A stretch of DNA of 6,431 bases from Desulfurococcales archaeon. GTDB lineage: Archaea > Thermoproteota > Thermoprotei_A > Sulfolobales > Desulfurococcaceae. Shown in pieces: positions 1-4,551 of the stretch (the stretch's first letter is position 1; every line of letters starts with the position of its first letter). The stretch spans positions 1 through 6,431 of the forward strand of contig JAMOPC010000473.1 in assembly GCA_027064845.1 (NCBI GenBank), in the 5' to 3' direction. The notes under the pieces are model-generated. The model searched no databases and was not told where the DNA came from. It saw only the letters and a program-made list of their open reading frames with translations. A program made the translations under genes and the position numbers.

Positions 1-227
1 GTATCAGTATACCAGCCAGCAAACGATTGTCCTTGCAAAACACCTATTTCTTCACCAACAACATCAACACTATACCATGACGAATCAAGAAAAGTCCACT
101 TCGATGAATCATTTGTACTACTTGTTTCCATGGGCTTAACACTTATTGTTCTAACATTCGATAACACTGATAATTGAACTATCAATAACAACACTAGAAC
201 TAATACGGAGTACCTCATGTAATTCAT
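1..227 (-). CDS. Secreted or membrane-anchored protein, N-terminal part (runs off left edge)
   Basis: The minus strand is open from an ATG at 227 to the window edge, about 75 codons. The first residues (MNYMRYSVLVLVLLLIVQLS) have one basic residue and then a long run of Leu/Val/Ile. This is a typical signal peptide or signal anchor. The part after it is polar, rich in Ser, Thr, Asp, Gly, Trp and Tyr, and contains WTFLDSSWYSV and FAGWYTD, as expected for an extracytoplasmic domain. An in-frame TAG at 254-252 limits the start. Candidates are GTG 233, TTG 230, ATG 227 and ATG 218. ATG 227 is chosen because a GGTG-type ribosome-binding motif lies a few bases upstream. A TATA-like box is at 287-294. 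The family is not recognised and the rest of the gene is outside the window. A surface protein would fit the neighbouring glycan genes, but that is inference. Confidence 0.72.
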   Translation of the reverse strand, partial: MNYMRYSVLVLVLLLIVQLSVLSNVRTISVKPMETSSTNDSSKWTFLDSSWYSVDVVGEEIGVLQGQSFAGWYTD

Positions 228-286
228 CAACACCCACCACAGAATAAACCACTAATACTCAGAAAATAATCCAACTTAAATAATAG

Positions 287-294
287 TATAAATA
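287..294 (-). promoter_or_regulatory. TATA-like box for the left-edge secreted protein
   Basis: The minus strand reads TATTTATA here. A start of transcription about 25 bases downstream (near 263) would leave a leader of roughly 35 bases before ATG 227. That leaves room for the GGTG motif seen before the ATG. The surrounding sequence is so AT-rich that other boxes are possible. Confidence 0.4.
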
Positions 295-356
295 CCATAA
301 ATATTAAAACATTACATTAAATAAAAAACATATTTAACTATATAAAATACCTTATC

Positions 357-371
357 TAAATAATCCTATTT
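357..371. repeat. 15-bp direct repeat, copy 1
   Basis: TAAATAATCCTATTT here is identical and in the same direction as 2596-2610. This copy lies just beyond the stop of the epimerase pseudogene. Together the copies bracket the segment with the pseudogene and the flippase. Confidence 0.55.
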
Positions 372-393
372 CTCAAAACAAATTAAGAATAAA

Positions 394-898
394 TCATAAT
401 ACGTATTTCTCTAAATATTCAACAGCTATACTATATTTATCATATATGATCTTGCTGATAGATTCAGTTATTTCTATGATTTTCCCGGCAAGCTAATTCA
501 TAATTATAGGCCGCCTGTCCCGACATTATATACACAAGATCTACTAGCTAAAAGTGCCTTGAGATAATCTTCAGCAACTTCCTCCACATAGACAAAGTCT
601 TTCCTTTACTCTTCATCTCCATAGATTAATAATGGCTCACTCCTCAAGGCCCTCTCGATAAACTAAATTTATAGATAACACCAGCAAGTGGTCCCGGTCT
701 CATCCTCAGCCCATATATGTTGAAGTATTTGAGAACAACCATTGTTTAGCCATAATTCTCCGCATAACCCTTAACAAGCACCTCATCACTAAGCTTTTGT
801 AGCACCATAAACGTTTTTAGGCCAAACTACATGATCCTTGCGATCAGGGAGCCTAGTGTTAATATCAGGGTTTGGACTTGATCCGAGGGCTACATACC
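394..898 (-). pseudogene. Decayed NAD-dependent nucleotide-sugar epimerase/dehydratase (GalE-like, extended SDR)
   Basis: Four minus-strand segments in shifting frames line up in order with the C-terminal two thirds of an extended short-chain dehydrogenase sugar epimerase. Segment 1 (about 887-792) ends in WPKNVYGATKA, the YxxxK catalytic motif (Tyr-Gly-Ala-Thr-Lys). Segment 2 (793-665) reads SDEVLVKGYAENYG, a TAA stop, VVLKYFNIYG and RMRPGPLAGVIYKF. Segment 3 (659-504) reads IERALRSEPLLIYGDEE, a TAA stop, KDFVYVEEVAEDYLKALL and VYNVGTGG. Segment 4 (498-394) reads N, TAG, LAGKIIEIT and ends at TGA. This needs at least three frameshifts, plus stops at 748-746, 608-606 and 495-493. The TAG at 495 stands where homologues usually have Glu. 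The N-terminal GxxGxxG nucleotide-binding part is not found. The live enzyme would have changed a nucleotide sugar, fitting the glycan genes nearby. The family call is firm; the exact substrate is unknown. Confidence 0.88.
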
Positions 899-1100
899 AC
901 TAATTCCTCGCTGGTATAAAATACTATGTAAAGGGACTGATCGCTATACTCATTACAACGGCTGGTTTTCTATCAATGCTACACGTCATAACGTCAATAG
1001 CGTTAAAAGAATAGAAATGCATACACAACAGAGAATAGAGAATCTCGAAGAATACATTAGAGAAGTCTTAAGGGAAAACCGTGTCGATAAGAAATCTTAA
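882..1100 (+). other. Possible 3' gene fragment with a charged helical tail
   Basis: The plus strand is open from just after a TGA at 879-881 to a TAA at 1098-1100. The only ATG is at 1017, so an intact gene here would have just 27 codons. The last part reads RIENLEEYIREVLREN, a charged sequence that looks helical or coiled-coil and has plausible codon choice. It overlaps the 3' end of the minus-strand flippase by 33 bases and the upstream edge of the epimerase pseudogene by 17. I do not recognise a family. It could be a leftover C-terminus of a lost gene or a chance open frame. No promoter or ribosome-binding motif supports the ATG. Confidence 0.25.
1005..1017 (-). terminator. Pyrimidine-rich candidate terminator after the flippase gene
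   Basis: About 50 bases beyond the flippase stop, the minus strand reads TTTCTATTCTTTT. Archaeal transcription often ends at such T/C-rich runs without a hairpin. There is no supporting structure, so this is only a candidate. Confidence 0.25.
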
Positions 1101-2582
1101 CCTATCGTAGAGTTTATCGATCCTCTTCTCGGAGATAAAAGCTGAAAGAATGTCTCTTAAGTCTCTCCTAGACAGTAATCCTAGACGGGCATAGAGTATA
1201 TATGATGAAGCAATTAATAAGAGGCCGAGAAACCAGTGAAGCCCAAGAAAATACGATAATATCCCTAAAGACACTGGAACGACAACAGTCTTGCCTATAG
1301 AACGCATATCGAGATAAAAAGCAATTCTATGAGCAACAAGTAATGAGTACAGAAAACCAAAATATGTTCCAAGCGTAAAAGATGTGGCTGCTCCTAATCC
1401 GCCATATCGTGGTACTAGGAATAGGTAGAGTATGATTCTCGGAAGGTTTTGTGAAAGACCAATCCCCAGAACCATTCCATAGTATCCATAAGCATAAATC
1501 AAGCTATTAATACAAGTAGTGATTGCTAATGGAACAGAACTAAACAATAGGATAGTTAGGATATTGGATGCTGAAACATATTCTTTGCCGAGAAGACTCA
1601 ATGGAAGCCATGGATAAACAGCTACAAAAACAGCTACTGGAGTCATAAATAATAAACTTATCCTTAGTGCGCGTGAGGCTGCTCTCTTCCTACCATCACT
1701 CATACCACTGAGAACCGGGAGTAATAAGCCAAGTATACTAGTCGATACACCTAATACGACTCCAGAAATAGTATATGCTACATAATAGTAACCTGTCTCG
1801 ACAGCACCAGTAGAGCCGAAAACAAACAATACGCCGAGCCATTGACCAGCCAAAACAACTACGCTAGGCAACCAACTAACAACACCAGCACGCAAAACAT
1901 TAACTAAGACATCAAGACTGAATACGAGTCTAAAACCTATTACGCGTAAAGCATATATGAAGGATACTATTAGATTTGTTAAACCAATAAATGCATACCC
2001 GATTGCAGCACCAATCCATCCAAAACCATAGTATACAAGACCGACTCCAATAACAAATTTCAAAACATTACCAATAATCGTACTATAGAACAATATATCG
2101 GTTCGAAGACATGATATGAGAAAAGCTTGTAAAACTTGTGAAACACCGAGTAAAACCATAATACTAGCTATCCTAAGCATTTCCGGAGTATAGCTCCACA
2201 AATGATAACCTAGAGAACCGAGAACATACAATATTGTTCCTGTAGCTACATATATTATTACGGTAAACAGAGTAGTTGACCATAAGTACTTGAGCAAACA
2301 CTCACGATCACGTAATCCAATGCATTGTCCAAGAAACCTCGTAAGACCAACATTTATGCCGAGATTCAATAATCCATTGATAAGAGATGCTAATCCAATA
2401 GTAGCCGATGTGAATCCGAGGACTTCAGAACCTGCAAGAGCAGATATAATCATCCAGTAGAAGAAACCAAAAAGATTATTAACTATACTGGATCCATAAA
2501 GCCAGAAACCGCCTCGAAAAACTCTACCAACACCATCAAAACCACTACTAGACAATACACGCCACCATTGTACTGGAACCAC
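1068..2582 (-). CDS. Polysaccharide flippase (Wzx/RfbX-type, MOP superfamily)
   Basis: This 504-residue protein is almost wholly hydrophobic, with about 12-14 membrane segments spread from residue 25 to 466. The first is FWLYGSSIVNNLFGFFYWM. The layout and length match Wzx-like exporters of the MATE/MOP superfamily. The N-terminal half has the usual small-residue-rich helices with GLASLINGLLNLGINVGLTRF near residue 60-83. A short basic loop (SDGRKRAASRAL) joins the two halves near residue 295-306, and the tail after residue 466 is charged and cytoplasmic. Its expected job is to move a lipid-linked oligosaccharide across the membrane, which suits the WecB and glycosyltransferase genes nearby. 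The chosen GTG follows directly after an in-frame TGA at 2585-2583, so no longer start is possible. A TATA box about 29 bases upstream implies a nearly leaderless message; TTG at 2555 is the next alternative. The cargo cannot be inferred from sequence. Confidence 0.92.
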   Translation of the reverse strand: MVPVQWWRVLSSSGFDGVGRVFRGGFWLYGSSIVNNLFGFFYWMIISALAGSEVLGFTSATIGLASLINGLLNLGINVGLTRFLGQCIGLRDRECLLKYLWSTTLFTVIIYVATGTILYVLGSLGYHLWSYTPEMLRIASIMVLLGVSQVLQAFLISCLRTDILFYSTIIGNVLKFVIGVGLVYYGFGWIGAAIGYAFIGLTNLIVSFIYALRVIGFRLVFSLDVLVNVLRAGVVSWLPSVVVLAGQWLGVLFVFGSTGAVETGYYYVAYTISGVVLGVSTSILGLLLPVLSGMSDGRKRAASRALRISLLFMTPVAVFVAVYPWLPLSLLGKEYVSASNILTILLFSSVPLAITTCINSLIYAYGYYGMVLGIGLSQNLPRIILYLFLVPRYGGLGAATSFTLGTYFGFLYSLLVAHRIAFYLDMRSIGKTVVVPVSLGILSYFLGLHWFLGLLLIASSYILYARLGLLSRRDLRDILSAFISEKRIDKLYDRLRFLIDTVFP

Positions 2583-2595
2583 TCATTCAATACGT

Positions 2596-2610
2596 TAAAT
2601 AATCCTATTT
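2596..2610. repeat. 15-bp direct repeat, copy 2
   Basis: TAAATAATCCTATTT is identical to 357-371. This copy overlaps the flippase TATA-like box and lies just upstream of its start codon. The sequence is AT-rich, so chance cannot be excluded. Confidence 0.55.
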
Positions 2611-2614
2611 AAAT
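2608..2614 (-). promoter_or_regulatory. TATA-like box of the flippase gene
   Basis: The sequence TTTAAAT is centred about 29 bases upstream of the GTG start at 2582. With normal archaeal spacing, transcription would begin within a few bases of the start codon, so the message is probably leaderless. No Shine-Dalgarno motif is visible before the GTG, which agrees with this. Confidence 0.55.
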
Positions 2615-2661
2615 CTAAGAAAAATATAAAGTATTGTACACATCCCTGTCTTTTACAGAGA

Positions 2662-2763
2662 TCAAGTTATGTTTCTGAAATCATAATCTAAAGTTGCTAA
2701 TAACTTTCTAAGAAGCCCTTCAAGAAATACCAAGACTATAAATAATGGTCTCCCTGTAATCAC
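2662..2763 (-). other. Short coding-like minus-strand frame in the divergent intergenic region
   Basis: A GTG at 2763 opens 33 codons ending in TGA at 2664-2662. The product begins VITGRPLFIVLVFLEGLLRK and ends in LATLDYDFRNIT, giving a hydrophobic stretch and then a charged end. It has a coding-like look but matches nothing I recognise. No clear promoter or ribosome-binding site belongs to it. It may be a gene remnant, a tiny membrane peptide, or chance in AT-rich DNA. Confidence 0.2.
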
Positions 2764-2780
2764 TATATTGTAAGGTAAAG

Positions 2781-2788
2781 TATTTATT
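2781..2788 (+). promoter_or_regulatory. TATA-like box for the three-gene operon
   Basis: TATTTATT follows a purine-rich stretch (GGTAAAG) that could serve as a TFB recognition element. Transcription would start near 2808-2812, leaving a leader of about 30 bases before TTG 2841. A second candidate box, TATAAATAA at 2737-2745, would give a leader of about 75 bases. Confidence 0.45.
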
Positions 2789-2791
2789 TTC

Positions 2792-2811
2792 TAGGAACAA
2801 TATAGGAACAA
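2792..2811 (+). repeat. Two direct copies of TAGGAACAA spaced 11 bases apart
   Basis: TAGGAACAA occurs at 2792-2800 and again at 2803-2811, about one helical turn apart. The pair sits between the TATA-like box and the predicted transcription start of the operon beginning at 2841. That is where an archaeal repressor site could be, although no regulator is known. Confidence 0.5.
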
Positions 2812-2840
2812 GAACATACAAGATATTTAGGAAAAAGCCG

Positions 2841-3278
2841 TTGACCATAGTAGCAAATGCTTTAATCGAGTTGGCTGAGAGAAAGGAATCAGAGAGAGAA
2901 ATATTTGAGAAAGCAAAGGAATTATTAGCTCAGATTATTCTTCCTAAGAAAATAACTAGGCAAGTCATTGAGAAGTATATGAGGAAAGCCATGCAGATAC
3001 ATGCGTGGTATCATTTAGATAAAATTGATCGTCTTCTCCTCATACTCACTCGTAGATTACCCCGTGTTAAGTCTCCCGTGCTTAAATCCGTACTTTACAA
3101 GATATTTCTCAAGATAGAATTGTTCACCACGCGGGGGAAGGCTCTGTTTTACGGGATAATCCTCTCAATGCAGAACACTATGCACAAACTATGTGACCTG
3201 CTCAAAAACGTCTCAAGATTATTAACAATAGGTTTGTTCTACCTAAACAACCCAATAACCTATAGAATATATGGTTAA
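2841..3278 (+). CDS. Uncharacterised basic helical protein, first gene of a three-gene operon
   Basis: This 145-residue protein is not recognised. It is predicted to be mostly helical and is strongly basic. The start is a charged Glu/Lys-rich helix (residues 10-30). The middle contains MQIHAWYHLDKIDRLLLILTRRL, where the aromatic/His cluster stands out. The end is NNPITYRIYG. There is no signal peptide or clear metal-binding motif, and the helix around residues 100-112 is only moderately hydrophobic. The start is taken as TTG 2841 because no ATG, GTG or TTG precedes it in frame after the stop at 2757-2759; a weak AGGA motif lies eight bases upstream. Its stop codon shares one base with the next gene's ATG (TAATG), so the two are probably translated together. 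A partnership with the membrane hydrolase is inferred from that coupling only. Confidence 0.7.
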   Translation: MTIVANALIELAERKESEREIFEKAKELLAQIILPKKITRQVIEKYMRKAMQIHAWYHLDKIDRLLLILTRRLPRVKSPVLKSVLYKIFLKIELFTTRGKALFYGIILSMQNTMHKLCDLLKNVSRLLTIGLFYLNNPITYRIYG

Positions 3279-3811
3279 TGAACAAGAATATGCCTGATGC
3301 ATTAGCACACTATGCGGTAAGCTACTTAGTGGCGAGTAGGGTAACGAAGTATAAGTATGCATTATTCATAGCATTAATAGGGCTACTACCTGATATTGAT
3401 GTGATACTGAGAGTGCATAGATGGGTTACACACAGCCTTATACCCGTAGCGCTAGTGGCTTCAGCAACAACGGTAATACTACTACACACCAAGCGAAACT
3501 ACCTGAAATACCTAGCACTAGCCATAATACTCTACACACTACACATAGTCCTCGACACATTCATAGCACCAACACCCTTGCTATGGCCACTAACAAACCA
3601 AGCATACATGCTCCAAGCAGGAATAGACGGCATCATAACCACTAATAGCATCGATATAACGCCCCAAATCAACATAGTCGTAGAGCATGCTGACCTCACA
3701 CAAAGACCAGCAATAGAAGGACCCATAATCTCACCAACAGGACTAATCATAGCCATAGGAGTCGTAGCGGTGTTGCTGACAGAGTACCTAGCCAAGTCTA
3801 TGAGAAGATGA
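3278..3811 (+). CDS. YdjM-type membrane-bound metal-dependent hydrolase
   Basis: This 177-residue membrane protein carries the ordered motifs of the YdjM/DUF457 family (PF04307), which is annotated as LexA-regulated membrane-bound metal-dependent hydrolases. These are His11 in the first segment, GLLPDID at 35-41, HRWVTHS at 47-53 and LHIVLDTFIAP at 88-98. The conserved His and Asp residues (His11, Asp39, Asp41, His47, His52, His89, Asp93) would bind metal. Hydrophobic segments lie near 27-45, 54-70, 76-97 and 152-169. The substrate is unknown; phospholipid-like substrates have been suggested from distant relatives. The gene is tied to both neighbours by overlap: TAATG at its start and ATGA at its end. 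Its plus strand is unusually C-rich and G-poor, with codons mostly ending in A or C. A second ATG at codon 5 is an alternative start. Confidence 0.88.
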   Translation: MNKNMPDALAHYAVSYLVASRVTKYKYALFIALIGLLPDIDVILRVHRWVTHSLIPVALVASATTVILLHTKRNYLKYLALAIILYTLHIVLDTFIAPTPLLWPLTNQAYMLQAGIDGIITTNSIDITPQINIVVEHADLTQRPAIEGPIISPTGLIIAIGVVAVLLTEYLAKSMRR

Positions 3812-4026
3812 AGCTCATCAACAAACACGTGAGCACCCTAATATTAAAGACGAAGATGAAGCTAGCAGAGAAAGAAGTAATAATTCTTGCTGAACCCATT
3901 GATAAGGAGAAGAATATCTACAGAGTATACTGCCCAAAATGCAGAACATGGCACACTGCATACCTAAGCGGATTACCAGAAAACGAGCACTTCCACCTAC
4001 CATGCGGAGAAGTATTGTACTACTAG
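3808..4026 (+). CDS. Small putative zinc-binding protein
   Basis: This 72-residue protein has a CPKC knuckle (Cys42, Cys45), followed by His49 and then HFHLPCG (His61, His63, Cys66). The spacing suits a single zinc ribbon or mixed Cys/His zinc site. The N-terminal part is Lys-rich and the segment IYRVYCPKCRTWH looks like a beta hairpin. The first ATG overlaps the hydrolase stop as ATGA, favouring coupled translation. A second ATG at 3856 is also plausible, giving 56 residues, and is preceded by a similar GAAGATGAAGCT string. No family is recognised. Possible roles include a nucleic-acid or protein adaptor for the operon, but nothing in the sequence decides this. Confidence 0.7.
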   Translation: MKLINKHVSTLILKTKMKLAEKEVIILAEPIDKEKNIYRVYCPKCRTWHTAYLSGLPENEHFHLPCGEVLYY

Positions 4027-4084
4027 CATCCCTTAACATAAAATACAAGACTAATGAATCGAAATCTTTCGCTGAAGCATAACG

Positions 4085-4195
4085 GTGGATGCCAAAGATA
4101 CCAGAACTGAACTTGATAGCCGTGAATACAACGATAACATTCTAAATGACATTGATTTAGAATGGAATGCTGGGAAAGCATGGACTGCAACATAA
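4085..4195 (+). other. Short 36-codon frame in the gap between operons
   Basis: A GTG at 4085 opens 36 codons ending with TAA at 4193-4195. The product is acidic (for example REYNDNILNDIDLEWNAGKA). There is no ribosome-binding motif and no recognised family. A perfect inverted repeat sits inside it, which argues that the DNA is regulatory or a gene remnant rather than a live gene. Confidence 0.2.
4138..4164. repeat. Perfect 10-bp inverted repeat (7-base loop)
   Basis: CATTCTAAAT at 4138-4147 is matched exactly by its reverse complement ATTTAGAATG at 4155-4164, with GACATTG between. A second weaker pair, ATGCT at 4167-4171 and AGCAT at 4177-4181, follows at once. The site lies about 30 bases upstream of the TATA-like box of the next operon. 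It could be a dimeric regulator site for that operon, or an RNA hairpin at the 3' end of the upstream transcript. Confidence 0.7.
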
Positions 4196-4204
4196 TAATT
4201 ATTA
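4193..4204 (+). promoter_or_regulatory. TATA-like box of the TIGR04076-wecB operon
   Basis: TAATAATTATTA, itself a 12-bp palindrome, is centred about 21 bases before the ATG at 4220. With usual archaeal spacing, transcription would start at or within a few bases of the ATG. The first gene is therefore probably translated from a leaderless message. No Shine-Dalgarno motif is seen before that ATG. Confidence 0.5.
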
Positions 4205-4219
4205 AGTGGTTGCATACCT

Positions 4220-4540
4220 ATGTCTGAAGGCATCTACGAGGTTGTTGTCGAAGTTGTTGAGGTTCGTGGAAAATGTGCTGCTGGCTATAGGGTAGGCGAT
4301 TCGTTTGTTATCAAGGGCTTTTACATAGATCCGAAAGATTGTGGAGTTAAGATATGTATCCATGCATTGATGGGTTTGATGAGCCTACTCTCGCCTTTCA
4401 TTCACGGGGTTTCAGCAAAACTTCTAGGGATAGGCGATAAAGATGATGAAGGCTATATTCAGTGTCCTGACCCAGGATCGCCATATACATGTGGAGGAAC
4501 GGTTGTGTTCAGAGTTAGGAGGACAAGGAAGCTGTTCTGA
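4220..4540 (+). CDS. TIGR04076 family small protein
   Basis: This 106-residue protein matches the layout I associate with the TIGR04076 family, found in archaea and anaerobic bacteria. An opening beta strand (YEVVVEVVEVRGKC) is followed by GYRVGDSFVI, then a Cys-containing segment (Cys41, Cys46) leading to an IHALMGLMSLLSPF helix. It closes with a CPDPGSPYTCGGTVVFRVRR strand with Cys82 and Cys91. The five cysteines, counting Cys19, suggest metal or disulfide use, but the family has no established function. A TATA-like box places transcription close to this ATG. The stop is only 11 bases before the wecB-type start, so the two genes almost surely share a transcript. Whether it serves glycan synthesis is unknown; the pairing may be positional only. 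Confidence 0.75.
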   Translation: MSEGIYEVVVEVVEVRGKCAAGYRVGDSFVIKGFYIDPKDCGVKICIHALMGLMSLLSPFIHGVSAKLLGIGDKDDEGYIQCPDPGSPYTCGGTVVFRVRRTRKLF

Positions 4541-4551
4541 GGATTTAGACC

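Larger units (their letters stand above)
241..393. other. AT-rich intergenic gap
   Basis: This stretch lies between the start of the left-edge gene and the 3' end of the epimerase pseudogene. It is extremely AT-rich, with several TATA-like strings on both strands (for example 287-294 and around 339-348). No convincing reading frame or strong hairpin is visible. It contains one copy (357-371) of a 15-bp sequence that recurs at 2596-2610. Confidence 0.6.

Noticed and set aside
398..407. Palindrome AATACGTATT
   Set aside because: It falls in the last codons of the pseudogene, extends no further and is AT-rich; nothing suggests a binding site.
840..1002. Upstream extension of the epimerase pseudogene on the minus strand
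   Set aside because: The frame can be followed upstream of 898 but has stops there and shows no Rossmann GxxGxxG motif. It is also codon-aligned with an open plus-strand frame, so its apparent openness may be a shadow. The pseudogene was therefore ended at 898.
3421..3645. Plus-strand 74-codon frame rich in Thr, His and Ser
   Set aside because: It lies wholly inside the YdjM-type hydrolase gene in another frame; its odd composition follows from the C-rich, G-poor strand.
3532..3828. Minus-strand 98-codon frame
   Set aside because: It is antisense to the hydrolase gene, which has clear family motifs; this frame has none.
3818..4048. Minus-strand 76-codon frame
   Set aside because: It is antisense to the small Cys/His protein gene and has no motif or promoter support.
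4060..4071. Short hairpin CGAAATCTTTCG after the first operon
   Set aside because: The stem is only about five pairs with a two-base loop and no T-run follows, so it does not make a credible terminator.
4051..4233. Minus-strand 60-codon frame across the gap between operons
   Set aside because: It has no recognised family or ribosome-binding motif and runs through the inverted repeat and the promoter of the next gene.
4440..4452. GATGATGA-like string resembling the C box of an archaeal C/D guide RNA
   Set aside because: It is inside the TIGR04076-type coding sequence and no properly spaced D box set was seen.
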